From Utricularia gibba (Eukaryota; Streptophyta; Magnoliopsida; Lamiales; Lentibulariaceae), in NCBI GenBank assembly GCA_002189035.1, contig NEEC01000011.1, forward strand, positions 3,100,001-3,164,000: DNA of 64,000 bases, read 5' to 3'. A model generated the notes under the pieces. It saw only the letters and a program-made list of their open reading frames with translations, was not told the origin of the DNA and searched no databases. The translations under genes were made by a program, and so were the position numbers. Numbering within the stretch: position 1 is the first letter of the stretch; the number at the start of each line of letters is the position of its first letter. This document shows, in pieces, positions 35,355-47,566 of the stretch.

Positions 35355-36426
35355 TGCAGCAGATGAGCTCAAAAGCTCCAACGCTTCTTCTCTGCGCTTT
35401 CTTTTTCCCGTCCGGGTATCAGCTTTTAAGCTGCTGCTGATCCAGCAACTCCCCCCTCGGCTTCTTATAGAGCTTCTGGGTTTTGAGTTTAGGCAGCCGA
35501 GTACGTGCTGGTAAAAAGCATGCTGAACTTGGCGCCATGTTCATGTAACGCTGGCCGTACTCCCTCCAGAGTTAGGTTTAACGTACCGCCAATAAGAGGG
35601 TTAATTGCTGCAAACAAGTACCGATCACTGTACTGCAACTTTGGAAACAAACGGTATGGAGTACAATAAACCCCCCATGGTGTACAATGCCTATGGGCTA
35701 TGCCATGCAAACTAGTAAAAATTAGGTTCAAAAACTTGAGTTTCGAAAAAGTTATCAAATTTCTATGAATTTTGGCAATACTTTATTAAAAAAAATCAAA
35801 TTTTTGAGAAATGTAATATTTTAAAATTTTAGAATTTTTTATAAAAATTATTGAATCGAACTAATCAAACCGAGTCAAACCCGGGTTATAAAACAATGAT
35901 TATAGCACGGTAGGAGACTTGGGGCGATTCGGATGAGTCCATCTCACCTTATTATAAATAATATATGGTAGAATTTAATTAAAAGTGAATATTATCTTCT
36001 TCTTTTTTGAACATATCCTTTTATAAAATTTTATTAAATAATGAAATATTATTTACATCAAATGTGGAAAAAAATAATTTTTCTCCGTCCTTTGAAAAAC
36101 CCCAATCATTCATAAACTATGAATCTCAAATTACATTGATACGAAAAATCGATTCGCAATGACAAAAATAATTTTACATCATAAGAACGAACAAATATTT
36201 CAAGCATGAATTATAAGTCAAGATGCTCTAAAAGGGATATAAAGGTAATTATACAATAAATTTGAAAGTAATATTATGTAAAACATATACTTTAAATAAA
36301 ATGAGAAATTACCAAACAGCCCCAGGTTCATGTTTTATTCAAACTCAGATAAAACGTGACGACGTGATCTTTCTCTTCGATACAACCGTGAAAATGGGGA
36401 ATAAAGCAACAGATTTTGTCTGCATA
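35355..36426. other. Intergenic, AT-rich
   Basis: Strongly AT-rich between 35740 and 36340, with no gene or identified repeat. The right end (from about 36310) is 3' flank of GT77 copy 1 and is shared with copy 2. Confidence 0.5.
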
Positions 36427-37948
36427 TCAGAAACAACGTAGGGTTCGGTTATGGTTTTCTGGGCAGAGTTTGCCGAGCGGGGACTCATCGGAGTGCTCAT
36501 CCACCAGCCATAATCCATGCTCCTTGAACCGATGGATTTTGCTGTCTTTCCCAGAAATGTAGTTGTTGTGGATGATGGCATGTTGTCCCTTGGTTTGCTC
36601 AGCCCACGCTTTGTCACCGAAATAAGTTAGCCCATAGGGGAACGCCGTCGCCGGAAGAAGATAATCGTCAACCTGTTAATTGCATTATGTATCTGATCGC
36701 CGGGAATGGCGGAGCAAAAGAAGGGATGGTACCTTCCCACGAGTCTGGCGGATTGCCCAATTCAAAGGGGGCTGATCATTCACTCCTGGACTCCATTCTA
36801 GCGAGCTCATCCGATCGGCCCACGTGCTCATCAGTAATTTTGCCCCCGGCGTGGGTCTCAGATAAAGCAAGCAGCTACAATTCTGGAGATCAAACAATCT
36901 CATTAGCAGAAGCTAAGTATCGTCACTAAACATACTATACATTGCATCTGGTTTTTGGTTTGTTGTACCCACACCCCTGCTTTCAATTTGCTTGCTTGTG
37001 AATTCTGATAGTGTTATTTGCAGTGTAATAAGAACTTACGTTTTCCCCATCAGATGCATAGTACGCATCGTGCGACCCTTGGAAGTATGGAAATGGGTCC
37101 TTCATCCAGACAGTATCAACGTCGTTGTACAGAACGTTGTACCCCAGCTCTAACACCTGCACAGTCCTCATCCCTCTGCGTCAGAATATTGTAAGAAACC
37201 AGTTCTTCTCCTTTCTGAGCATAAATTAAGTTGAGCACACCCAGACAAAGGGAGCGTACCTCAAGAAGATGGCGTGGCCTTCTGGATGTGAAATTGAAAA
37301 ATCCCTTCAAAAAGGAGAAAACCCTAATTGGTAGCATGCAAAAACACGAACCCAAGTACAGCTTTGTGTTTGCTTTAGTTGAGATCTAACTCTTAAGAAG
37401 TGTAGGGTGAGTGTCATCTCTTTATGTTTGGCTTTGTTATTCTGTCATGTAAAAAACTCATGAACCCTAATCACGTCACACGAAACGGTTACCATGGAGC
37501 CATAAATGTTAGATGCAGGGTCCAGCGGCGGGGACGCCATGACGGCGTGCCCCGGCCACCTCTCGTTGACGGTGTATAGCGTCGGATAATCCTCGGCGAA
37601 CACCAGAACTTTATCCGCATGCTTCAGTCTAGCAAGGCTGATCAACCAGTTGCTTAGCATCTGCAGATACGCCTCGCCCACCGAACACACGATCACCGTG
37701 TTGTCCTTCGCGACATACGCCGCCGCGTCCCGGAGCGTGTACTCCCGCCACAGTGAACCTGGACTGTAAAACTTGGAAAGCAACAATATCGGGTTCCGAT
37801 TAAGAGATGCGACACCGATCATCGTCAGCCAGGATACGAGCACTAGCACGAGGGTGAACGGGACCCAGAGCAGGAAGGACCGGCGTGAAGTTCTAAGTGA
37901 CTCCTCCGTTCCCCCATCATGGACGCTACAATCGCCTCCCTCTGTCAT
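36427..37948 (-). CDS. GT77 nucleotide-diphospho-sugar transferase, RGXT/MGP4-like (copy 1)
   Basis: Five exons from ATG 37948 to TGA 36427. A short acidic cytosolic end is followed by one signal-anchor helix (WVPFTLVLVLVSWLTMIG), typical of Golgi type II glycosyltransferases. The catalytic domain has NTVIVCSVGEAYLQMLSNWL, VLVFAEDYPTLYTVN, ERWPGHAVMASPP, then FFNFTSRRPRHLLE and the DxD-bearing GYNVLYNDVDTVWMKDPFPY. It closes with CSCLLYLRPTPGAKLL, GVNDQPPLNWAI and HAIIHNNYISGKDSKIHRFK. This order matches Arabidopsis RGXT1/RGXT2/MGP4, which add xylose to fucose in rhamnogalacturonan II. Donor and acceptor here are inferred. All key motifs are intact. It is a tandem duplicate of the gene at 39436-40986. 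Confidence 0.88.
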
Positions 37949-39435
37949 TGCAAACGAAGTCAAAAGCTCACACCTTTCTTCCCTTGTCAAGCTATCACCT
38001 TTTATGCTTCTAGATATGGAATCTTAGTATTAGGATTTCAAACTTTCGTTGACTAGAAATTCAATTTGCATTGAAAATAAAAAAAAAAACTGAAATATCT
38101 ATAAATTCAGGTCTTACACACACATTGGATCATGAATTTCAAGCATCTATCATAACCAAATGATGTGTTTTTTATATTTTATTAGCAGTAAAGTTAGGGT
38201 TTTCAGTATCAAACGCATGATTAATTAACATTAGGGTTTTCAGTATTGGGGGTGCTTCACACGCAATATTCGGCCCCCCGAGCGCCCCCTACTCTAAGCC
38301 TAGAGGTTCCCTCTCCTCCCATAAGCCATGCTCTTGAAGGAGACGAGTGCCCACAGAACTTGGGCACAGGAGCTCATCATTGACGCTCAACACTCACCTC
38401 TCATCATGGCATGTGTAAAAAACTGTGGCTTTCATGAAACCTTCCTTTGGGTAAAAATCTGGAGACCTGATTGACTCTGCTGCTCCTCATCACAGTAGCC
38501 AGCCACCATTCCCAATATGAACTGCAACAGGGAATCGTTCCTTCAAGTTTTTACCGCATTTAAACGCCCCGAAGTGGAGAATGCAACTGCCAAGTACCAA
38601 CCAGGGGGTGGGGTTTCTGTGTCTCCCATTCTAAACTTTCGCCGGTGAAAAATAGCTCGCCATTTTCCGATGTGGAAGCCACACCGGGGTGCAGTTCAAC
38701 TTAGCAGTTAGATCATTGTAACTTGTCCTCAGGTTTCAACTGTCAACTGTTGACATTCCAGGTTGCACATCGCCAGTTGCCGAAATCAGCGGCTCAGATG
38801 TTGCCTCCCCTTAGAGTTGACTTTCAAGATTCCTCCTGTCGACAGAACCCAACGGGTCAATGTTGACATGTGTGATGATGTTGTTGAAATTCAGGATTAA
38901 ATGGATCGACGAGTGTACACATAAATCTCAAATATTTGTATACTAGATTATTAGAATTTCATATTTCGTTATTATATATTAAATTATTTTATTTTTATTT
39001 TTCGACGAAATATTATATATTTTAACATCCCCTAAAATAATGAGCTGCGAGAGTAATATCAGTTCTGAAAAGTCGCGTTTTCATTTTTCCGTTTGGGGAC
39101 ACGTTTTATAGCAAGAAAGCAGTGTGTTGTTAGAGGACTCACATGATAAAAGAGAATAAAAATGCAAATCAGTATTTTTTTTCTATTAGTAAATATTTTT
39201 TTATTTTAAAATGTGAATAATAAATTAATATAATTTTAAACATTTGAGTGTAATTAAATAATTAATTTAGAAGTATTATTGCACAGAGCAAAATATAACA
39301 CACCTTCAAATGGAATTTATTAAAATCAGAACCATATAAAATCGGGAATTGCAAAACAGCCCCCGGATCCTGTTGCGAAATCCTCATCGTCTTTCTTGAA
39401 GGTATGAGATAAAGCAACGGGGTTTTGTTTGAGTT
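37949..39435. other. Intergenic segment between GT77 copies
   Basis: Contains repeat segment 1 (about 38235-38900), then AT-rich sequence, and ends in the 3' flank of copy 2. No gene is seen. Confidence 0.6.
38235..38900. repeat. Duplicated non-coding segment, copy 1 of 3
   Basis: Shares long stretches with 41210-41820 and 44448-45130: an ACGCAATATTCGGCC block at 38261, a GAGTGCCCACAGAACTTGGG block, and a TCAACTGT..TGTTGACATTCC block near 38740 followed by GGCTCAGATGTTGCC. The TTGAC cores in this block match W-box type motifs. Confidence 0.8.
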
Positions 39436-40986
39436 TCAGAGACAGCGTACGGTTCGGTTATGGTGCTCTGGGCAGAGTCTGCCGAGCGGGGACTCATCGG
39501 AGTGCTCGTCGACCAGCCACAATCCACGGTCCTTGAACCGCTTTATTTTGTTGTCTTTGCCGATGATGTAGTTGTTGTGGACGATGGCATGTTGTCCCTT
39601 GGTTTGCTCCGCCCACGTTTCGTTTCGGAAGTAGACAGCACCGGAGGGGAACGCCGTCTTCGGAAGAAGGTAATCGTCAACCTTTGTGTGGGTTGAAATA
39701 TGTTTGCGTCAACATCTCGTGACCGGGAATGGCGGAGCAGAAGAAGGAAGGGATGGTACCTTCCCACGAGTGTCTCTGATTGCCCAATTCAGATGGGGTT
39801 GATCATTCACTCCTGGTCTCCACGGCTGCGACTTCAGACGATCGGCCCAGGTGCGAATCAGTAGTTTTGCCCCCGGAGTGGGTCTCAGATAAATCAAGCA
39901 GCTACAATTCTTAAGATGAGACAAAATCAGCAGCAGAAACTAAGTATCGTCATCACAGATAGTATGTACCTTGCTTCTAATTTCAGGCGACAATGGCTGC
40001 ACTAATCTAGTAGAAGGAAAAGGCACTGGTATACCCTTTTAGTCTACCTTAGAATCTGTATCTGGTTTTTAAATTACAGTACAGCAAAATTGAGACTGAA
40101 ACACACTCCTGCTTTCAATTTGCTTGCTTTTGAATTCTGATAGTGTAATGTGCAGTAGGATGAGAACTTACGTCTACCCCATTACTCGCATAGTAGGCAT
40201 CGTGCGATCCTTGGAAGTAAGGAAAGGGGTCCTTCATCCAGACCGTGTCAACGTCGTTGTACAGAACGTTGTATCCCATCTCCAAGATCTGCACAATCCG
40301 CATCCCTCTGTGTCAGAATATTGATAGAGGAAAAGGTTTCTTCTGCCTTTCTGAACATATCCTGAGAAAGGTGCGTACCTCAAGAAGATGGGTTGGTTTT
40401 CTGGATGTAAGATTGTAAAATCCCTTTGACAGGAAGAAAACCCTAATAGTTACCATGCGAGAACAAGAAAAGAAAAGAAACTGGAAAGGGAAGGGAAATG
40501 AACCCTAGTAACGTCATACGAAATGGTTACCACAGAATGAAAATTGTTGGCTGCAGGGTCCAGCGGCGGGGAGGCCATGACGGCGTGCCCCGGCCACCTC
40601 TCGTTGACGGTGTATAGCGTCGGATAATCCTCGGCGAACACCAGAACTTTATCCACATGCTTCAGTCTGGCAAGGCTGATCAACCAGTTGCTTAGCATCT
40701 GCAAATACGCCTCGCCCACCACACACACTATCACCGTGTTGTTCTTGGCGACATACGCCACGGCGTCCCGAAGCTTGTACTCCCGCCACACTGAACCTGG
40801 ACTGTAAAAGATGGATAACAACAACATGGGGTTCCGGTGAACAGAAGCGACGCCGATCATCGCCATCAACGACGCGAGCATGAGCACGACGGTCAACGGG
40901 GCCCGGACCAGGAAGGACCGGCGTGAATTTCTTGGTGATTTCGCCGTTCCCTCACTATGAATACTGCAATCGCCTCCCCCTGTCAT
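39436..40986 (-). CDS. GT77 nucleotide-diphospho-sugar transferase, RGXT/MGP4-like (copy 2)
   Basis: Tandem paralogue of copy 1 with the same exon layout, ATG 40986 to TGA 39436. The N-terminus is MTGGGDCSIHSEGTAKSPRN followed by a signal-anchor helix (VRAPLTVVLMLASLMAMIG). Then come NTVIVCVVGEAYLQMLSNWL, VLVFAEDYPTLYTVN, FYNLTSRKPTHLLE, the DxD segment MGYNVLYNDVDTVWMKDPFP and CSCLIYLRPTPGAKLL. It closes with HNRTVRCL. Differences from copy 1 are mostly conservative and all visible catalytic motifs are kept, so both copies look functional. Both 3' ends share flanking sequence (AAACAGCCCC near 36313 and 39355), so the duplicated unit is about 3 kb and includes promoter and 3' UTR. Confidence 0.88.
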
Positions 40987-42578
40987 TACATAAGAAGCCA
41001 AAAGCTCACACCTTTTTAGCAATCACCTGTTAAGCTTCATTACATGGAATCCATTAATATCATGATTTCAAACCCTTCTTTGGCTGGAAAATCAATGTAC
41101 AATAAAATAATACAGAATAATTATTTTTAAATTCAGGTCTCATCGGTAACCCTAATATTAATACGGAATAATTTACCACAGAATCTGAAGTTGCCGTATT
41201 TGGAGTGTTTCAGAGTAATACACGCAATATTCGGCCCCTCCCATAGCCATGTTCTAGGCAACAATACAGTAGCCAGCCACCATCCCCAATATCAACTGCT
41301 ACAGGGAATCGTTCTTCTTACCGCATGTGAACACCTAAAAGTGGAGGATGCGACTATCTACTATTAGAACAAATAATTCATTAAGAAATGAAATTGAAAT
41401 AATTAATTATATAAGAAATTATAGATTAATAATAATTGATTGGGACTAATCTAATCTAATATAATTTACGTTTTTTATATACTTAGACTTTACATTAATT
41501 ATCCATCTAATCTTTAATTTCAATATGCATTACTAACCCTTGGGTTTCCCATGTTGAAGCCACACCCGGATGCAGTCGACCTTAGCAGTTAAATCATTGT
41601 AACTTGTCCTTAGGTTTCAACTGTCCACTGTTGACATTCCAGGTTGCCCATCGCCAGTTGCCCAAATCAACGGCTCAGATGTTACCTCCCCTTCGAGTTG
41701 ACTTTCAAGATTCCACCTATTAGGGACACGTTTTATAATAACAGTACTGAAAAGTCGCGTTTTGATTTCTCCCATTAGGGACGATATTGCAATATTTAGG
41801 TGTTTGTGCCTAAAGGAACGTCCCCTTAAGACTAACATAAGATAATATTTTAAGTACCAAGAGTTTATTGGACCAACAATTACTTATGGTTGAATATATA
41901 AGATCGTAACGAGTTTCGAAATGGTATACTGTGAATAATTTAAATCATTTTCGATTTGAAAGATATCATACCATTTTTATTAGATGTCTCCTCAAGGTTA
42001 TTATTTTAAATTTCAACAAAATTAAAAATTTTGATTTTTTTTTAGAAAACAAATCATTCTTGTAATATGATCAAAATTTCAGTTTTTGTATCAAATACGA
42101 AATCCGAATTTTGACACATGGATTACAAAATGGGCATGGAATCCAATACTTTGCGTGGTGTTTGGGGCCTTGGAATATGCAGATTCCCTCTCATAATCAG
42201 CTGTGGGTTCCAATCGCCTCTTCTCCATGAATATCAATATTATGAATGTATTTAATAAAAAAATCGGTGCCGCATTTTACAAATATTACTAATTGTTTGG
42301 ATGAGCGTCATTCATGAATCTCGGCGTTCTGTTCCTAATGCTATAATCCACGTGTTTTTAGAATTTGGAATAAAAAATGATTTTTTTATTGTTTTTATTT
42401 ACGCGTCTCAAATTGACGAAGTTCACACAGGAAAAAAAAAAAGTAATGACAAAATATTCAACGAGGCCAACTGTCAGGGAGACGTTTTTCCACGGATCTC
42501 GGGCCGGCGGGGACGAAATTGAACGGCAAACCAAACGCAGAGCGGAATCCAAAGACGAGTGTGACGATTCACGATCAC
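40987..42578. other. Intergenic: GT77 copy 2 upstream region
   Basis: Contains repeat segment 2 (41210-41820), interrupted by an AT-rich stretch at 41390-41510, then AT-rich sequence up to the SAUR gene. No gene is seen. Confidence 0.6.
41210..41820. repeat. Duplicated non-coding segment, copy 2 of 3
   Basis: Begins with CACGCAATATTCGGCC at 41221 and includes AGTAGCCAGCCACCAT and AGGGAATCGTTC as in copy 1. An AT-rich insertion at about 41390-41510 is followed by the TGTTGACATTCC block at 41629 and GGCTCAGATGTTACC. Confidence 0.8.
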
Positions 42579-42893
42579 TCAAGCCTTGAAGCACAGGAAA
42601 TTGTGGTGGTGGTGATGACTGTGATGATGCGGCGTCGTATCGCGGTCAATCAGGCTGCTAACATGGCGAAATTCCTCCACATGACAAGGAATGTTGATCG
42701 CGCCTTTCTGACGGAACCCGTACTCCTCCTCCGCCTCCTTCAGCAACTGCAAAAATAGCGGATGATTCACGTACTCCACGGGAATCACAAATCTCTGCTG
42801 CTCCATCCCCTGTCCCACCGTCACCGCCAGACATCCTTTACGTACCCGGCGTCCACCGACGTGGTGCTGGTGGAAATTCATCTGAAACGGCAT
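42579..42893 (-). CDS. SAUR protein, SAUR32-like
   Basis: Intronless 104-residue gene. The SAUR core is clear: GCLAVTVGQG, RFVIPVEYVNHPLFLQLLKE, AEEEYGFRQKGAINIPC and the closing FRHVSSLIDRD. A C-terminal histidine-rich tail precedes FLCFKA; the same His-rich tail occurs in Arabidopsis SAUR32 (At2g46690). Family members inhibit PP2C.D phosphatases or regulate growth responses. Two CCGACA motifs (TGTCGG on the coding strand, a strong ARF site) lie at 42953-42958 and 43009-43014, close to the start. A TATA-like box is at about 43141-43149. Auxin control is inferred. Confidence 0.92.
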   Translation of the reverse strand: MPFQMNFHQHHVGGRRVRKGCLAVTVGQGMEQQRFVIPVEYVNHPLFLQLLKEAEEEYGFRQKGAINIPCHVEEFRHVSSLIDRDTTPHHHSHHHHHNFLCFKA

Positions 42894-43416
42894 CGAATCA
42901 CAATCTGTCGAAAATCAGAATCTCAATCGGAGAACAGAAACAACACCGGATCCCGACACTAGAAAACGCAGGGCAGAAGAAAAAACGAAAACGGCCACGG
43001 ATCCGATGCCGACACGGCGAGTTTGAAAATCGTCAAAGCGGAGTCAGTGAGAGATCTAGGGATATTGCTCATGATAACAGCTAACGACGGCGGCACAGCG
43101 GCATATACGCAGAACTGATCGGCCGAGGGCTTTAGCAACGAATTTATAGGCCGCGTGTTCTATGCAGGAAGAGAAAGCCAGGGCAGGTTTTTCTAGTTTC
43201 TTCTTTCTTATTTATACCCTCCCAGCTTCCCCTAGACTCCAGATCATTCCGTGGACACGCCGAGGGCACAACTGTAATTGCACAAATCGCATATTTTTCT
43301 CACCCGAATAAATTCTATATTCAGGAAGAGAGAGTGCGTCCAAATTTGCTTGCTGACTCGACATTATATGATTAACGCGTAGATTTTTTCAAAAGAATCT
43401 CTTATTTAAATAATTA

Positions 43417-43486
<70 letters not shown>

Positions 43487-44447
43487 TTATTTATTTATAT
43501 TACAGTGAATACAAGGGTCCCGCCAGCGGCCCAACATGTGTACTCTACGATGCTCTATTGGGCTCGCAGTTTCGGACCATTAATTTAATAATATCCAATT
43601 AATAATTAAGGTTATGCTTATTAATATATTTTACCTATTTTTAATAATGTTTTGGATCTAATAAAATTTATTTGATAACCAAATATCTTTATAAAAACAT
43701 CAAAAAATTAGAGAGTGGGGTGATTATATTTAAAGATATTATTTTACTATTAATAATACTATTTTAATATATGTTAGGTACCAAAGATTTAAATGTTGGT
43801 GGTACTACTACCACCCCCTTGCTAATGTTTTAAATTTTGATAGAATTTGGTGGTGATTTTTCAAAATTTAGATTTCAGTTTTTTTTTTAAAAAAAATGAA
43901 ATTATAAGGTCACACTACGAGGGAGGAAAGGTATTTAAATATATATTTTTAAAATATTATATAAAATATTTTCACCAAAAATAAAAAATACCTGAGAATT
44001 GAATATTATGCCAGTGTTGTGTGTGTGGTGACATAAATAGTTATGTAATTTATATGAAATTTTACTTTTTGGATTAAATTTAAAATGTAATTGTTTTTTC
44101 CGAAATTCGAACATGGGTACATTGAAATAACCTCGTTTGCAACGAAGAGAAGGGGAGAGTGTGTCCTACAGTAAATGCCAAGGACAGGAACCCATTAAAA
44201 AGCTTCTAACAGTGGTGTAATTATTGACTGTACAGAACTTGGGCTTCAACAACCTCGGACCACTTGACCCAACGACATCAGCTCTTCCAAATGAAGTTTC
44301 TGTGGGCTGGGCGCATTGGAAAATGGTGCAGGAATGGTTATGGAATCCGGGTCGGGTGCAATGGGACCCGAACTCAATTCCCTGGACTTCACTCCAAACA
44401 AAATGGTGGTACTACGACAGGTACCATTATAGGAAACTAACTTGCAG
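42894..44447. other. Intergenic, AT-rich with a microsatellite
   Basis: The SAUR promoter is on the left, an (AT)n tract lies at 43423-43482, and the rest is AT-rich. No gene or transposon was recognised. Confidence 0.6.
43423..43482. repeat. (AT)n microsatellite followed by (TTTA)n
   Basis: About 30 AT units followed by several TTTA units to about 43500. Likely length-variable and prone to assembly error. Confidence 0.95.
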
Positions 44448-45130
44448 AATTCGGAGTATCTCAAAGTACAGATGCAATATTCGGCCCCCACTCTAAGCGT
44501 AGGGGTCCCCTCCCCTCCCCTTCCCTCCCACAACCATGTCCATGAAGGAGATGAGTGCCCACAGAACTTGGGCACCGGCGCTCATTAACTCCGGTCAACA
44601 CTTACCTCTCGTAACTACATGCTTACTGCTGTAAAAGAGCGTGGCTGGCTCCCTTTAATGACATCCCTTTTGGGTAAAAAGCCGGATGCCTGATTAACTC
44701 TGCTGCTCTTCGTCACTGATGAAGATGCTGTGGTGAAAAGGAGTAAGTGAAAACTGGTTTCCCTGAATATGATTGACTGCTATGAGCTTACAGGGCATCG
44801 TTCCTTCAAGTTCAAGTTTTTAACTGCTCAGTAAACATAAAGTAACTGGTGGAAATGGCCAAAGATTGATGCCAACTGCGAACCAGACGTTTTCGGGGTT
44901 TCCATTTTCAAGCTCCTCCAATCAAACGTAGGAGGAGCTTCTTCTGTGTCTAAGTTGTGAAGTTTTAACTGTCAACTGTTGACATTCCAACGGCCGGGAG
45001 ATCAACGTCGCATATCTCCGGTTGCCGGAACCGACGGCTCAGATCTGGCCGTCCGTTCCAGTTGACAGTTGTAGCGCGCTTACCGACAGAATCCGAGGGA
45101 TGATATGTTGCCACGTGTCGTGATCTGAGG
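44448..45130. repeat. Duplicated non-coding segment, copy 3 of 3, without a GT77 gene
   Basis: Begins with GATGCAATATTCGGCCCCC at 44471, then GAGTGCCCACAGAACTTGGG and GGCATCGTTCCTTC, and later the TGTTGACATTCC block at 44978 with GGCTCAGATCTGGCC. It is the most diverged copy and stands alone upstream of the MFS gene. Confidence 0.7.
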
Positions 45131-45319
45131 TGCATTAGAAATATAATAATCAGCTTGGCGATGTCAAGCCAGCCTCCATCCTCAAGCGCATTCATCCATT
45201 TCACGTCGTGTGTGAGTGTGTGTATATATAAGTGGCTGTTTTGTGGATCGGAGACTGTGACCTCGTGATTCTCTTCGCAAGTTCCGATTTTTGTTTTCTT
45301 TTCTTCTGGTGAGGGGAAT

Positions 45320-47566
45320 ATGGAGATTTTCTACTATTTGGTGTTTGGGAGTTTGGCCGCGGTGGTGGCGGCGTTGGAGCTGGGTAAGAGTACCAAGGAT
45401 CGGATCAATACGTCATCAGCTTTCAATTCGTTCAAGAACAATTACTTGGTGGTCTACTCGCTAATGATGGGTGAGTGCATTTTCATTTCAAATCTCCAGA
45501 TCTGGGGTGTTTAGGGTATTATTCTTTTTGTTCCAATGTGCGTTATTGAAGCTTTTCGTGGGCGTTATTTTTCCAGATCTGTTGTTAGTCTTGGATCTGT
45601 TTGTGTCTGACTATGTGTTCATAATGATCGAACGCGTCTGCTTTGATCCAGCAGTTAAAGCTTTTTGTTGGATCAAAGAAGAAGCTTAATTTGACTTCGC
45701 CTTTCCCATTGTTTTGTTGGATAGTAGAATCTGTAGTGAAATCAGATGAGAAGTGGTTCCTAAAGAGGCTAACTTTATGCTTGATGAATGGTTGATGTTG
45801 AACAGCTGGTGATTGGCTGCAAGGTCCATATGTTTACTATCTCTATCAAACGTATGGTTTTGGGAAAGGTGAAATTGGACAGCTTTTCATTGCTGGATTT
45901 GGGTCTTCTATGTTGTTTGGAACCATCGTTGGATCTCTTGCTGATAAACAGTGAGTTTGCTACATGTAACCATTTAGATATGAATTCTTTCTAAGACATA
46001 CCATGTTCTCATTCCTGCTTGGAACCACAGGGGACGGAAACGGGCTTCCATCACATACTGTATAACATATATACTGAGCTGCATGACCAAGCATTCTTCT
46101 CAGTACAGAATTTTGATGGTCGGACGTGTTTTAGGTGGCATTGCCACATCTCTCTTATTCTCTGCATTTGAGTCATGGCTTGTTGCAGAGCACTTCAAGG
46201 TCAGCTTGTCTTATTTATGCCTTTTCTTTTCAATTTTCTTTACTCTGGTCATGTCACAATCTCCTCTGTACAGAATTTTCTTCCAGCTACAACCGTGTGA
46301 ATCTTTAATATTTTCATCTGCAGAGAAATTTTGATCCTCAGTGGCTTTCATTGACATTCTCCAAAGCTATATTCCTGGGCAATGGACTTGTTGCTATTGT
46401 GTCTGGTCTTTTTGGAAACCTGCTTGTTGATACTCTGAATCTTGGACCTGTGTCACCCTTTGATGCTGCTTCCGTATTCCTAGCCATAGGGATGGCCGTA
46501 ATCATTTCTTCATGGACTGAGAACTATGGAGATCCTTCAGAAAACAAAGACCTTCTGACTCAATTCAAGGGCGCAGCTGTAGCCATTGCTTCAGGTACCT
46601 GGAATATGTTAACTCTACCCTTTTTATCAAGAGATCCAAATTCTTTGCGCATATCTAGACTTGTTACAACTTTTACTTTCAGATGAGAAGATTGCTCTGC
46701 TCGGCGCTATACAGTCTTTATTCGAAGGCTCAATGTACACATTCGTGTTCCTCTGGACACCTGCTTTGAGTCCTAATGGAGAAGAGATTCCCCATGGCTT
46801 CATCTTTGCCACTTTCATGTTGGCTTCCATGTTGGGCAGCTCCATTGCAGCTCGGTTGCTGGCCCGAAACTTTCTTAGAGTGGAAAACTACATGCAGATT
46901 GTGTTCCTTATTTCATCTGCGTCCCTACTGCTACCTATTGTGACTAATGTATGCGCCGAGTGTCTGTCATTCTTCCCCCCATTGCTACCATCTTTCTTCT
47001 CAGCTTCTCCTAAACTGTCACTTGTCATTTCCAGTTCTTCATTCCCACAGTCAAGACAGGAGGGTCCGGCATTTCCTTAACGAGCTCGCTCCAGCTTCTC
47101 GGATTCTGTACATTTGAAGCTTCTGTAGGCATCTTCTGGCCATCTATCATGAAGATGAGATCCCAGTACATCCCGGAGGAGGCTCGGAGTACCATCATGA
47201 ATTTCTTCCGCATACCGCTGAATATATTCGTCTGCATCGTGCTGTACAATGTACGGGTGGCTGCGTCTTCTCGCCCTCCCTTCCATGGCTTTCGCTGAAT
47301 CCCGTTTCTCATGTCTGCAGGTGGATGCCTTCCCCATAACCGTCATGTTCGGTATGTGTTCCATTTTCCTCTTCATGGCGTCTATACTGCAGCGACGCCT
47401 TGCGGCCATCGGAGAGAAACCAAGTGAGTATCAATCAGAAACACAGACTGCTGCTGCTCTCCGTCATGCTGAACTGAACCGTTTCTTTCTTTTTCCCTGC
47501 GCAGAGAGTGGAGAATTGAGCTTGGAGGAGAAGGACGATGAGGCCCAGCTTCTGAACCAGGACTAG
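45320..47566 (+). CDS. Molybdate-anion transporter-like MFS protein (MOT2/MFSD5 type)
   Basis: Eight exons from ATG 45320 to TAG 47566. The product is a roughly 12-helix major facilitator protein: LVFGSLAAVVAALEL, GQLFIAGFGSSMLFGTIVGS, LADKQGRKRASITYC (the MFS loop 2-3 signature), VGRVLGGIATSLLFSAFESW, SKAIFLGNGLVAIVSGLFGN, ALLGAIQSLFEGSMYTFVFL, FATFMLASMLGSSIAARLLA and VDAFPITVMFGMCSIFLFMA. This matches plant relatives of algal MOT2 and animal MFSD5 (Arabidopsis At1g64650, At4g27720, At3g49310). Molybdate uptake was shown for algal MOT2; substrate here is inferred. The acidic tail ends LEEKDDEAQLLNQD. Intact. Confidence 0.92.

Noticed and set aside
43423-43500. Long AT tract as a replication origin or matrix attachment region
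   Set aside because: It is a plain (AT)n microsatellite with TTTA units and has no accompanying motif.
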